A stretch of 64,000 bases of DNA from Stella humosa (GTDB taxonomy: Bacteria; Pseudomonadota; Alphaproteobacteria; ATCC43930; Allostellaceae). The notes beneath the pieces are model-generated. The model made no database searches. It had not been told where the DNA came from and saw nothing but the letters and a program-made list of their open reading frames with translations. Position 1 is the first letter of the stretch, and each line of letters starts with the position of its first letter. This document shows positions 18,342 through 25,859 of this stretch, piece by piece. Location: contig NZ_AP019700.1 of NCBI RefSeq assembly GCF_006738645.1, positions 2,244,001-2,308,000 on the forward strand, given 5' to 3'. A program made the position numbers and the translations under genes.

Positions 18342-19708
18342 CCATGACCGCGCCCACCATCGATCGCATCCTGGTCGACCGCGTGCCCGGCGAGACGCGG
18401 GTGGCGGCATTGGCCGGCGGCCGACTGGTCGACCTGCACATCGTCCGCGGCGACCCGCGCTTTGCCGTGGGCGCCATCCATCTGGGTCGCGTCGCCCAGC
18501 TCGTGGCCGGGTTCGATGGCGCCTTCGTCGATATCGGGCTGGAGCAGGCGGCCTTCCTGCGGCTGGCGGACGTGGCGTCGCCGCCGGTGGCGGGCGACGT
18601 GCTGCCGGTGCAGATCGTCCGCGCGGCGGGCGGCGAGAAGGGGCTGGGCGTCACCGCGCGGCCGCGACTGGCCGGCCGGTTCATCGACTGGCTGGCGGGT
18701 CGGCCCGGCCTGCGCACCGCCCGCGGCGTGGCGATGCTGGCCGGGCTGTCGCTCGCCGATGATGAGGGCGCGGAACTGAAGGCCGCATCGGCCGATGCCG
18801 ATCCCGCGGCCGTTGTCGTCGAACTGGCCCGCCTGCGCGCTGAATGGGCGGCCGTGCTGGCGCGCGCGGCCCGGGGCGTGGCTCCGGCGGCCCTGCATCC
18901 GGCGGCAGAACCCTGGATGGCGCTGCTCCAGCAGCCGTGGGCGGCCGGGGCCGAGGTGGCCTTCGCCGACCGGGCCGGCCTGACCGCTGCGCGCGCCGAC
19001 GTGGCCCGCCTGTTCCCCGACCTGGCCGAGCGGCTGGTCCTGGACCCGGCCGGCTGGCGGATGTTCGACGAGGCGGGGGTGGAGGAGCAGGTGGCGGCCG
19101 CCCTGGCTCGCCGGGTGCCGCTGCCGGGCGGCGGGGAGCTGGTGATCGACGAGGCCGAGGCCGCGACATTGATCGACATTGATGCCGGCGCCTCCCGCGC
19201 GGCGCCGGGCACGATCAACCGCAAGGCGGTGCCCGCGATCGCCGCCGCCCTGCGCCTGCGCGCGATCGGTGGCCAGGTGCTGGTGGATTTCGTGCGCGAG
19301 GGCGGCGCCAAGTCGCGCGATGCCCTGGTGGCGGCCATGCGCGAGGCCGTGGCAGCCGATCCCGAGCCGGTCGAGATCGCCGGCTGGTCGCGCCTGGGCC
19401 TGCTGGAATTGACCCGCCGTCGCGCCCGCCCGTCGCTGGCCAGCCTCATGTCGGCGCCGGCCGCCGACCGCGCCGCCTCGGCGGTGGCGCGCGGCTACGA
19501 CGCGCTGCGTGCGGCCGCGCGCACGGCCGGCGAACCCGCCGTGGCGGCCATCACCGTGGAGGCGGGTGCAGTGGTCGAGACGGCCCTGCGCGGGCCGCTG
19601 GCGGGCAACCTGGCGGCGCTGGCCAAGGCGACCGGCCTGGCGATCCGCGTCGCGGCGGCACCCGCCCTGGCGCCGTCGGCGTTCCGCGTCGCCGCCGGCC
19701 GGCCGTAG
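18338..19708 (+). CDS. ribonuclease E/G family protein (short)
   Basis: 456 residues from the ATG that overlaps the maf stop; the longer open frame runs back inside maf. The N-terminal ~100 residues form the S1-like RNA-binding region (GAIHLGRVAQLVAGFDGAFVDIG, typical of RNase E/G). The catalytic aspartates are in LIDIDAG and QVLVDFV. There is no long C-terminal scaffold domain, so it resembles RNase G more than full RNase E. It should act on the 5' ends of rRNA or mRNA in the cytoplasm. The zinc-link cysteines of classical RNase E are absent. Confidence 0.9.
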   Translation: MTMTAPTIDRILVDRVPGETRVAALAGGRLVDLHIVRGDPRFAVGAIHLGRVAQLVAGFDGAFVDIGLEQAAFLRLADVASPPVAGDVLPVQIVRAAGGEKGLGVTARPRLAGRFIDWLAGRPGLRTARGVAMLAGLSLADDEGAELKAASADADPAAVVVELARLRAEWAAVLARAARGVAPAALHPAAEPWMALLQQPWAAGAEVAFADRAGLTAARADVARLFPDLAERLVLDPAGWRMFDEAGVEEQVAAALARRVPLPGGGELVIDEAEAATLIDIDAGASRAAPGTINRKAVPAIAAALRLRAIGGQVLVDFVREGGAKSRDALVAAMREAVAADPEPVEIAGWSRLGLLELTRRRARPSLASLMSAPAADRAASAVARGYDALRAAARTAGEPAVAAITVEAGAVVETALRGPLAGNLAALAKATGLAIRVAAAPALAPSAFRVAAGRP

Positions 19709-19720
19709 AGGAGCGTTCCG

Positions 19721-19915
19721 ATGACCCAGTCCGCCTGTCCCATCTGCGGCGAGCCGGCGAAGGAAGCCCATCGCCCCTTCTGTTCCTCGCGCTGCCGCTC
19801 GATCGACCTCGGCCGCTGGCTGAACGAGGCGTACCGCATTCCGGCCGGCCCGGCCGACGAGCCGGACGAGAACGAGCCGGACGAGGATGGGGCGGACGAC
19901 GAGGACCGCCCGTAG
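19721..19915 (+). CDS. yacG: YacG-type zinc-ribbon DNA gyrase inhibitor
   Basis: 64 residues. CPICGEPA and FCSSRCRSIDLGRWLNEAYRIP give the four-cysteine zinc ribbon and the SxxCRxIDLGxW signature of YacG. The family binds GyrB and blocks gyrase in vitro. GGAG lies a few bases before the ATG. The tail is strongly acidic (Asp/Glu/Pro). In relatives yacG is followed by tRNA-Phe; here about 3 kb (a toxin-antitoxin remnant and an ABC transporter) separates them. Confidence 0.94.
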   Translation: MTQSACPICGEPAKEAHRPFCSSRCRSIDLGRWLNEAYRIPAGPADEPDENEPDEDGADDEDRP

Positions 19916-19919
19916 GAGG

Positions 19920-19979
19920 TCACGAGGGCATCGGCCATGTGAGATTGCTGATGATGTTCGTGTCGAGGAGACAGCGCAT
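19920..19979 (-). pseudogene. truncated VapC-type PIN-domain toxin (19 codons)
   Basis: The antitoxin stop overlaps an ATG at 19979 (ATGA), exactly where a VapC toxin should begin. The frame reads MRCLLDTNIISNLTWPMPS and then stops. LLDTNIISN is the N-terminal strand of a PIN ribonuclease, with the first catalytic Asp. A normal VapC is about 130 residues. The remaining ~110 codons are missing: the sequence joins the 3' side of yacG directly, with only four bases between the two stop codons. This is a deletion remnant and cannot make an active toxin. Confidence 0.8.
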
Positions 19980-20248
19980 CAGATGGCGACCTTGCGGCCT
20001 TCTTCACGCGGACGGGGCAGGTCTAGATCGGAGCCGATCAGCGGCGATGCCAGCAGCGCCTTGAGGATGCCGCCTTTCCTCGGGGGTTGCCCACCGATGG
20101 TCTCATTGATGGCCGCCCGCAACCGATCGGATTCCGGCCCGCCCTCGGCAAGGCGGCGAGCGAGCGCCCGCACCAGGTCCCGGTCCGAAGCGCCACCGGT
20201 CACCTCGAACTGGACCAGGCCTTTCTCGGCCGACGCAGGATCAGACAT
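19979..20248 (-). CDS. antitoxin of a broken VapBC-type module
   Basis: 89 residues. The C-terminal half (GGILKALLASPLIGSDLDLPRPREEGRKVAI, given here only as landmarks around LLASPL, DLDL and GRKV) is the pattern of antitoxins encoded just upstream of PIN toxins, where the tail wraps the toxin. The N-terminal half has no DNA-binding fold I can name. Its stop overlaps the start of the 19-codon PIN stub. Its own start lies eight bases inside the end of the ABC ATPase gene. It is intact while its toxin is lost, so it is now an orphan. Confidence 0.65.
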   Translation of the reverse strand: MSDPASAEKGLVQFEVTGGASDRDLVRALARRLAEGGPESDRLRAAINETIGGQPPRKGGILKALLASPLIGSDLDLPRPREEGRKVAI

Positions 20249-21029
20249 TCATCTCGGCCGCCCGCAGCGATTCCTCGCGGATCGCCTCGGTCAGTTCCTC
20301 TTCGATGGCGGCGAACTCCGGCGTCGTCTTCATCCGCCAGTGGCGCGGGTGGGGCAGGGGTACGGGCACCTCGCACTTGATGCGGCCGGGCCGGGCGGTC
20401 ATCACCAGCACGCGGTTGGCCATGAACACCGCTTCCTCGATGTCGTGGGTGACGAAGAGGACTGTCTTGCGATCGGCCTCCCACACCGACAGCAGCAGCT
20501 CCTGCATCAGCGCGCGCGTCTGGTGGTCGAGCGCGCCGAACGGCTCGTCCAGCAGCAGGATGGCCGGGTCGTTGGCCAGCGCCCGGGCCAGCGCCGTGCG
20601 CTGCTGCATGCCGCCCGACAGCATGCGGGGATAGTGGTCGGCAAAGCCGGTCAGGCCGACCTGCTGCATCAGCCGGTCGGCGATGCGGCGGCGCTCGGCC
20701 TCGGGCACGCCGCGCTCGCGCGGGCCGAAGCCGATGTTCTCGCGCACCGTCAGCCAGGGGAACAGGGTGTAGGACTGGAACACCATGCCGCGGTCCGCAC
20801 CCGGCCGCGTCACCTCGCGCCCGTCGACCAGCACGCGGCCCTCGGTCGCCTGGTCGAGCCCGGCCACGATGCGCAGCAGGGTGGACTTGCCGCAGCCGGA
20901 CGGGCCCAGGATGGCCACGAACTCGGTGTCGGCGATGGCGAGGTCGAGCGGCACCACGGCGCGCGTCGACCGGCCGCCGCGCAGGCCGGGAAATTCCCGC
21001 CCGACGCCTTCGATGGATACGGCGGCCAT
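20241..21029 (-). CDS. ABC transporter ATP-binding protein, nitrate/sulfonate/taurine type
   Basis: 262 residues. Walker A GPSGCGKST, Q-loop MVFQSYTLFPW, signature LSGGMQQRTALARAL, Walker B ILLLDEPFGALD and the H-loop VTHDIEEA are all intact. The sequence style is that of the SsuB/TauB/NrtD group. It energises the permease encoded two bases upstream and the binding protein before that. Its stop overlaps the antitoxin start. The substrate is probably a sulfonate, an aromatic acid or a pyrimidine precursor and cannot be fixed without experiment. Confidence 0.93.
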   Translation of the reverse strand: MAAVSIEGVGREFPGLRGGRSTRAVVPLDLAIADTEFVAILGPSGCGKSTLLRIVAGLDQATEGRVLVDGREVTRPGADRGMVFQSYTLFPWLTVRENIGFGPRERGVPEAERRRIADRLMQQVGLTGFADHYPRMLSGGMQQRTALARALANDPAILLLDEPFGALDHQTRALMQELLLSVWEADRKTVLFVTHDIEEAVFMANRVLVMTARPGRIKCEVPVPLPHPRHWRMKTTPEFAAIEEELTEAIREESLRAAEMNV

Positions 21030-21031
21030 GT

Positions 21032-21856
21032 CTAGCGTCCGAGCTGCCAGGGGAAGAAGAAGCGGTTCACCGCCCGGAATCCGAGGTCGGTGACGAGGCC
21101 GATGGCGCCGATCAGGAAGATGCCGAAGATCATCTGGCCGGTGTCGAGGAAGCGCTGGCTGTCCATGATCATGTGGCCGATGCCGGCATCCGCGCCGATC
21201 AGCTCGGCGACGATGACGTAGGTCCAGGCCCAGCCCAGCACCAGGCGCAGCGTCTCGGCGATCTGCGGGGCGGCATAGGGCAGCATGACGCGGGTGACGA
21301 TGCCGCGGCTGCCGGCGCCCAGCGTATAGGCGGCCTCCACCAGGTCACGCCGCGTCTCGCCGATCAGGACCGCGATCATCAGGACGATCTGGAAGAAGGC
21401 GCCGATGAATATGACGGCCAGCTTCTGCGCCTCGTCCACGCCCAGCCACAGGATCAAGAGCGGGATGAAGGCCGATGCCGGCAGGTAGCGGGCGAACGAC
21501 ACGAAGGGTTCGAAGAAGGCCTCGACCGGCTTGAAGGCGCCCATGGCGATGCCGAGCGGCACGGCCAGGGCGGCCGCCACCACGAAGCCGCCGACCACCC
21601 GGCCGATGGTGATGGCGATGTCGCCCGCGAAGCCGAATTCGGTCAGCAGGCGCCAGCCCGCGGCGAAGGTGCGGGCAGGGTCGGCCAGGAACAGCGGCTT
21701 CACCAGCCCGCCCCAGGTGACCCCGCCCCAGAGGGCGAAGAAGAGCACGAAGAACGAGACCCCGAGCGTGACCCGCGCCCGGGGGGAGATGGCGACCAGG
21801 GGCTCGAACGGCGACGGTCCGCGCCGCCGCCCGGCCGGTGGTGGCAGGGTGGTCAC
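21032..21856 (-). CDS. ABC transporter permease, NitT/TauT family
   Basis: 274 residues with about six hydrophobic segments. The cytoplasmic coupling loop (EAAYTLGAGSRGIVTRVMLPYAAPQIAETLRL; the E-A-A and G landmarks at about residues 170-190) is the BPD_transp_1 signature that docks on the ATPase. The start overlaps the binding-protein stop by four bases. The N-terminus is rich in Pro and Arg before the first membrane segment. It works in the inner membrane with its two neighbours. Confidence 0.92.
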   Translation of the reverse strand: MTTLPPPAGRRRGPSPFEPLVAISPRARVTLGVSFFVLFFALWGGVTWGGLVKPLFLADPARTFAAGWRLLTEFGFAGDIAITIGRVVGGFVVAAALAVPLGIAMGAFKPVEAFFEPFVSFARYLPASAFIPLLILWLGVDEAQKLAVIFIGAFFQIVLMIAVLIGETRRDLVEAAYTLGAGSRGIVTRVMLPYAAPQIAETLRLVLGWAWTYVIVAELIGADAGIGHMIMDSQRFLDTGQMIFGIFLIGAIGLVTDLGFRAVNRFFFPWQLGR

Positions 21857-22815
21857 GACAGGAAGCTCGGATCCATCAGGGCCTTCAGGTCCGGCCGGCT
21901 GCGAATGATGCCCGATTCGATCTGGATGTCGGCCGCCGTCTCCATGAAGGGCAGGAGCTGGCTTTCGAAATAGGCCTTGTTCTCGGCCTTGCTCTGCCAG
22001 GCGACGAACTGGGCCGATGCCTTGAATTGCTCGGGCGACTGGCTGACGCGGGCACCCATGATCTTGTAGCTCTCGTCCGGCTGCGCCTTGATCATCGCCA
22101 GGGACTCGTTCCAGCCCGCGATGAAGGCGCTGACGGCGGCGCGATTCTTGGCGATGTAGGCGGGGCTGAAGGACAGCGAATCAACGATGCAGGGATAATC
22201 GACCGTGGTCGCCAGGATCTTGCCGGCCTTGGGGTCGTCGCGGATGACCGACAGGTAGGGCTCGTAGCTGGCGGCCGCGTCGTACTGCCCGGCGACGAAG
22301 GCGTTGGCGGCGTCCTTGGGGCCGAGCGAGGCGAGCTTCACGTCCTTCACGCTCATGCCGTTCTTCTTCAGCATCCAGACCAGCATGAAGTAGGGGGCAG
22401 AGCCCGCACCCTCGCAGGCGATGGTCTTGCCCTTCAGGTCGGCGAAGCCGTTGATGGCGCTGCGTACCGCCACCCCGTCGCCGCCCTTGGAGATGTCGAT
22501 GATCATGACCTGGGTCAGCTCGATGCCGGCGGCGGCATAGCTGATCTGGCTGTTGACCACCGTGGTGATCGCCTGGATGTCGCCGGACGCGAAGGCGAGG
22601 TGGCGGTCCTTCTGGGGGATGAACTTGGTCTCGACCTCGACCCCGTGCTTCTTGAAGAGGCCGGTCTTCTCGCCCAGCGTGATCGGGGCGAACCCGGTCC
22701 AGCCGCTCATGCCGACGACGATCTTCGGCATCGCCTGGGCGCGGGCGCGGATCGGCAGGGCCGCCCCGGCGGCCCCGGCCGCCAGCAGGCCCAGTGTCTT
22801 GCGTCGCGTCAGCAT
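21853..22815 (-). CDS. ABC transporter substrate-binding protein (SsuA/TauA-like) with Tat-like signal
   Basis: 320 residues from the ATG at 22815, chosen because GGAGG lies six bases before it; the open frame extends 24 codons upstream. The N-terminus MLTRRKTLGLLAAGAAGAA with a following ARA cleavage region looks like a twin-arginine signal. The mature part begins MPKIVVGMSGWTGFAPI and contains LKGKTIACEGAGSA, typical of NMT1/SsuA periplasmic binding proteins. It captures the substrate for the transporter. First gene of the operon; its 5' end faces tRNA-Phe. Confidence 0.9.
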   Translation of the reverse strand: MLTRRKTLGLLAAGAAGAALPIRARAQAMPKIVVGMSGWTGFAPITLGEKTGLFKKHGVEVETKFIPQKDRHLAFASGDIQAITTVVNSQISYAAAGIELTQVMIIDISKGGDGVAVRSAINGFADLKGKTIACEGAGSAPYFMLVWMLKKNGMSVKDVKLASLGPKDAANAFVAGQYDAAASYEPYLSVIRDDPKAGKILATTVDYPCIVDSLSFSPAYIAKNRAAVSAFIAGWNESLAMIKAQPDESYKIMGARVSQSPEQFKASAQFVAWQSKAENKAYFESQLLPFMETAADIQIESGIIRSRPDLKALMDPSFLS

Positions 22816-22903
22816 CGGCATCCTCCATCGGGGGAACATGAAGCCCCATCCGTAGCAACTTCCAGGCCGGGCGGGGAAGGGAACCATTTCCGCTTTCCGA
22901 CGC

Positions 22904-22931
22904 TGGACAGGACGGACGAAGTTTCCTATAA
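22904..22931 (+). promoter_or_regulatory. sigma70-type promoter of tRNA-Phe
   Basis: A TGGACA -35 box (22904-22909) and a CTATAA -10 box (22926-22931) are 16 bp apart. The mature tRNA starts 39 bases after the -10 box. Boxes and spacing are close to consensus, so this is the most credible promoter in the region. Confidence 0.6.
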
Positions 22932-22969
22932 GCCCGGTCTCGCGCGGGACGGCCAGTCCCCGCCCCGGT

Positions 22970-23047
<78 letters not shown>

Positions 23048-23073
23048 ATTTTCCTAGCGATATCAAATACTTA

Positions 23074-23106
23074 GGGGCGCCTCGGCCAGCCGGCCGGGCG
23101 CCCCTT
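23074..23106 (+). terminator. hairpin after tRNA-Phe
   Basis: GGGGCGCC (23074-23081) pairs with GGCGCCCC (23097-23104), followed by TT. It sits 29 bp after the tRNA end, but on the element side of the att site, so it came with the element and now probably stops the tRNA transcript. Confidence 0.5.
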
Positions 23107-23110
23107 CGTG

Positions 23111-23196
23111 TTGCAACGTGTTACGACGCTTTTCTTAGGTTTTCCGGGCTTTCCCAACTGCTCCCGCTGACTCCGTGCAACATGGCTGCAACACGG
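23111..23196 (+). repeat. integrase arm-type repeats, left end of element A
   Basis: TGCAACATGG (23176) and TGCAACACGG (23187) are direct repeats spaced 11 bp apart, with a weaker TTGCAACGTG at 23111. The same pair with the same 11-bp period occurs at 40445 and 40456. Such helically phased pairs at both ends fit arm-site binding by the element's integrase. Confidence 0.5.
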
Positions 23197-23220
23197 TGTT
23201 CCGTCGATGTTCGCCGCGAA

Positions 23221-23751
23221 TCACCAGACCAAAACCATCGGCAACACCGTAGCCGGCCGCCCGCCAAGCCTCCCCAGACAGACCGCGCGGACCGCCCTGC
23301 GGTCATCCTCGAACCACGCACCAGCCGGCCAGCGCGCCGCGGGGTCGAAGCCGTAGTCGGCGGCGTTCGCCACCTCGCCGTCGCCGGCCCGCGCATTCGA
23401 GCCCAGCAGCTTTCGACGCCGTGCCCCGTAGGTGCGGGGATGCACGCCGAACAGCCCTGCGGCCCTGGCGTCGCTGATGCCCGCCAGTAGCAGCCGCTCG
23501 ATCGTCTCCCGGCTGGCCGGCCACGGCTGCGGTCCTGCGAGGCTGGTCGGGACCGGGGGCCGCCCCGGGCGGTCCGGCTTCCGGGTCCGCGGCGGCCGCC
23601 CCTCGGGCTGTAGCTCGACCCCGAGCGCGTGGGCCATGTTGAACACGGCGGTCTGCCCGCGGCCGTAGTGCCGGGCCAGCGAGCGCACCGACGCGCCGGC
23701 CTGGACGGCTGCCGCAATATCCCCGGCAGTGGGAGGCCAGGGCGCGGTCAT
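23221..23751 (-). CDS. phage-type protein with two helix-turn-helix segments
   Basis: 176 residues from the ATG that overlaps the previous stop (ATGA at 23748-23751). Two separate helix-turn-helix-like stretches are visible: SVRSLARHYGRGQTAVFNMA near residue 25 and SDARAAGLFGVHPRTYGARR near residue 90. An RPPRTRKPDRPGRP basic linker lies between them. This suggests a DNA-binding protein, perhaps a terminase-small-subunit-like or regulatory protein, but no family is certain. It is the last of three coupled genes at the left end of element A. Confidence 0.6.
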   Translation of the reverse strand: MTAPWPPTAGDIAAAVQAGASVRSLARHYGRGQTAVFNMAHALGVELQPEGRPPRTRKPDRPGRPPVPTSLAGPQPWPASRETIERLLLAGISDARAAGLFGVHPRTYGARRRKLLGSNARAGDGEVANAADYGFDPAARWPAGAWFEDDRRAVRAVCLGRLGGRPATVLPMVLVW

Positions 23752-24071
23752 GGCTGCGGCTCCGGCCGGCCGCCGCCGAACGCCTCTCGGCCCAGCAGCA
23801 GGTCCGGCCCCAGATAGCCGTTGTCGATGATCGCAGCGACCCGGCAGCAGTACGGCTCGCCCACCTCGACCACGCACTCAGCGAAGGCCATGGGGTAGTC
23901 AGAGAGCTTGATATAGCGGCCCGTGATGGTGGCCTCGGCCCGCAACCGATGGGACAAGACAGACCAGACGCGGCGCGGGGCCAGAACGGCCATGGCGCCG
24001 CGCTGGGCCGACCCGACGGTCGTCGAGACGGCGCGGCCCGTCCAGGGGAACGGCTTCTCGGTGGCGGTCAT
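23748..24071 (-). CDS. hypothetical protein, 107 residues
   Basis: Not recognised. The ATG at 24071 overlaps the preceding stop (ATGA) and the gene overlaps the next one the same way, so it belongs to a three-gene coupled set. The sequence has TITGRYIKLSDYPMAFAECVVEV and VAAIIDNGYLGPDLLLGR, suggesting a small beta-rich fold. No signal peptide, membrane segment or cysteine cluster. The ATGA coupling is the main reason to accept it as real. Confidence 0.55.
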   Translation of the reverse strand: MTATEKPFPWTGRAVSTTVGSAQRGAMAVLAPRRVWSVLSHRLRAEATITGRYIKLSDYPMAFAECVVEVGEPYCCRVAAIIDNGYLGPDLLLGREAFGGGRPEPQP

Positions 24072-24577
24072 CGGCCCGCCTCCCGGAGGATCCGGCCGAA
24101 GTCCGCTTCCACGGTATCCAGGAAGCCGATGACGTCGGACGCGTCGCCATAGAAGGTGCCGTCCAGGACCATCCGCTTCGCATGATGGATGCGCATGGCA
24201 CACTCGGCAGCCGACACGGCCGGCTCCGTCATCGCCCGGTTCTCAAAGTAGCTGTCGACGAAGTTGACGGCGACGTGCTGCGCGTCCTCGCCCTGTTCGC
24301 GCTCGAGGCCGATATGCCAGATGCCGCGGAAGAAGTGATGGTAGGCGAAATCCAGTTCGACGGACTGGTGCGGCATCACGCGATCCAACTCCGCGCCGAT
24401 GGCGGCGACGGCGGGATGGTTCGCCGTGATCTCGCCGGGTCGGATGCCGGGGCCGGTGATGTAGTCCCGCGCCAGCCGCTCGACAAGTGCCAGCAGGTCC
24501 GCGGGGGCAGCGACGTCGTAGGCGGGGGGCGGGGTCGGCAAGCCGGGGTCGGTTGGAGTAATCTTGCTCGTAGCCAT
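24068..24577 (-). CDS. hypothetical protein, 169 residues
   Basis: The start at the ATG at 24577 is chosen because AGGA lies just before it; the open frame continues upstream through the promoter region. The sequence is acidic, with a proline-rich head and a helical body (LLALVERLARDYITG, HHFFRGIWHIGLEREQGED, FLDTVEADFGRILREAG). I do not recognise a family. It is the first of three coupled minus-strand genes, divergent from the XRE regulator, and probably expressed early under its control. Confidence 0.55.
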   Translation of the reverse strand: MATSKITPTDPGLPTPPPAYDVAAPADLLALVERLARDYITGPGIRPGEITANHPAVAAIGAELDRVMPHQSVELDFAYHHFFRGIWHIGLEREQGEDAQHVAVNFVDSYFENRAMTEPAVSAAECAMRIHHAKRMVLDGTFYGDASDVIGFLDTVEADFGRILREAGR

Positions 24578-24610
24578 TTCCTGAACCCTCAACGTTCTGG
24601 TTGTGGTCAG

Positions 24611-24714
24611 GCCGGGCGGGGTGCTGGTAACACCTCGCCCGGCTGTCGGTTGTTCTGATTTCAGAACATGGTTACGATGCATCAGTATGCGGCAGCATGC
24701 AACAAGTTCGTAAC
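24611..24714. promoter_or_regulatory. divergent control region with palindromic operators
   Basis: Three structures lie between the divergent genes. GCCGGGCGGGGTG pairs with CACCTCGCCCGGC (24611-24643, one mismatch). GTTCTGATTTCAGAAC at 24652-24667 is an uninterrupted inverted repeat, and a GTTCTGA half-site recurs just before the XRE start. GTTACGA (24671) mirrors TCGTAAC (24708). The layout resembles a phage immunity switch bound by the adjacent regulator. Confidence 0.5.
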
Positions 24715-24723
24715 GGGGTTCTG

Positions 24724-24951
24724 ATGTTGGCTGTTCAGTGCAAGATGGCGCGTGCTGCGCTTGGGATGGGTGTCCGCGATCTCGCGGCGGCGGCGGCCGT
24801 GTCGCCCGATACAATCGCCCGTCTAGAACGAGGCGAGACGCTGTATCCCCGCACCATCGCCGCCATCCGCAACGCCCTCGAAGCCGCGGGCGTCGAGTTC
24901 ATCGCGGAGAACGGCGGCGGGGCAGGGGTGCGGTTGAGGAAGGGTAGGTAA
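24724..24951 (+). CDS. XRE-family helix-turn-helix regulator
   Basis: 75 residues if begun at the ATG at 24724; the frame also has an ATG nine codons earlier. Residues ~6-60 form a Cro/CI-type helix-turn-helix: KMARAALGMGVRDLAAAAAV, SPDTIARLERGE, then a helix and the closing VEFIAENGGGAGVRLR. That tail is common to a large group of short XRE regulators in proteobacterial phages and islands. It likely represses itself and the divergent leftward genes through the palindromes upstream. Confidence 0.85.
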   Translation: MLAVQCKMARAALGMGVRDLAAAAAVSPDTIARLERGETLYPRTIAAIRNALEAAGVEFIAENGGGAGVRLRKGR

Positions 24952-25097
24952 GTGCCGCCACGTCCAGGTGGGCATAGAACACGGAACGCGATCCATTCGA
25001 CGCGGGCGGAAATTGCGCGAAGAGGCGTTATTAGGCGTATATTGTTCTGCGCGAAGACCCATAGGATGTATTGTATGGCAGCCAGATGGAGACGGGC

Positions 25098-25331
25098 ATG
25101 CTCGCATGGATCACGGTTGCCGCCAGTGCCACAGCTGCTGCGCTATGGCTGGCGGCCTCACTAGTGCCGCTCCCGAAGGAGTTTAATGTTGGCTACGGAG
25201 GCGTCGGTGGTACTGCGGAAATCTTGCACCGACGATTGCGTCTCATGGGGAGGCTGAACGCTGTTGGCGCGGGTGCAGCTAGCGTTGCAGCAGCAGCGCA
25301 GGCCTGGGCGACCTGGAGTATTTCTCCATAG
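25098..25331 (+). CDS. small two-segment membrane protein
   Basis: 77 residues from the ATG at 25098 (GGAGACGGGC precedes it); an ATG at 25086 is an alternative. One hydrophobic segment is at the N-terminus (MLAWITVAASATAAALWLAA) and one at the C-terminus (AVGAGAASVAAAAQAWATW). The loop between them contains RRLRLMGRLN. Small proteins of this layout are common in phage and integrative elements; the function is unknown. It stands alone between the XRE gene and a ParB-like remnant. Confidence 0.45.
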   Translation: MLAWITVAASATAAALWLAASLVPLPKEFNVGYGGVGGTAEILHRRLRLMGRLNAVGAGAASVAAAAQAWATWSISP

Positions 25332-25334
25332 CGT

Positions 25335-25590
25335 TCCCTGATCGATCACCACGCGGGCACGCTGTACGCTCGCGCTGCTCACGTTGAGCAGCGCGGCTGC
25401 GTCGGCCTGGGCGGTGCGTTCGGATGCAGACGCGGGGGGGGGCGATGCCGCAGCGTTCGGGGCAGCTGCCTCAATTGAGACAGCTGGGCTTCTGCCGCCC
25501 GGATCAGCGCGCTGCCCGTTCCTGAGCGTCACCCAGCCGCGCCGTCACCAGCGCCCGCTGGCTCTCGTTCAGGTGCCGGGAGGGCGCGAC
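25335..25590 (-). pseudogene. fragments of a ParB-like/phage regulatory protein
   Basis: Two pieces of one recognisable protein lie in different frames. SRHLNESQRALVTARLG is at about 25540-25580 and ends in a stop at 25504. QADAAALLNVSSASVQRAR and VVIDQG are at 25335-25421. In intact ParB-like proteins of phages and islands the two blocks follow each other within one chain. The stop, the frame change and the loss of both flanks mean it is broken. An open frame of 123 codons covers the second block but is mostly unrelated sequence. Confidence 0.5.
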
Positions 25591-25613
25591 GGCATGACGT
25601 CATACCGCGCAAG

Positions 25614-25640
25614 AAAAAGGCCGCCTCGGTGGGCGGCCTC
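25614..25640 (-). terminator. Rho-independent terminator of hicBA
   Basis: On the minus strand GGCCGCC pairs with GGCGGCC around a CACCGA loop, followed by TTTTT. It begins nine bases after the hicA stop. Stem and T-run make this the clearest terminator in element A. Confidence 0.85.
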
Positions 25641-25649
25641 AATCTCGGT

Positions 25650-25859
25650 TCAGCGGAACAGGGCCCGGTCGAGGGCAGATTGTCGGACAATCGCGGCCAA
25701 GGTGCCTGGCGCCGGCTCATCGTTGTCTGCGCATGAGAGGGTGACCAACCGCAGCGCCCCCTTGATCTCCGCCCTATACTGGCGGTGGCTACCTTTCTGG
25801 CGAACCAGCACGAAGCCGTGAGCAAGAAGCACCGCGACAATGTCGCGGCCCTTCTTCAA
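25650..25859 (-). CDS. HicA-type mRNA interferase toxin
   Basis: 69 residues. The family pattern is clear: an N-terminal helix (MKKGRDIVAVLLAHGFVLVR), the catalytic GSHRQY with its histidine, a beta strand (RLVTLSC), and GTLAAIVRQSAL at the end. HicA folds as a double-stranded-RNA-binding domain and cuts mRNA, stopping growth unless bound by HicB. Its ATG overlaps the stop of the antitoxin gene (ATGA). Here the antitoxin comes first, the reverse of the classical hicA-hicB order. A good terminator follows. Confidence 0.8.
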   Translation of the reverse strand: MKKGRDIVAVLLAHGFVLVRQKGSHRQYRAEIKGALRLVTLSCADNDEPAPGTLAAIVRQSALDRALFR

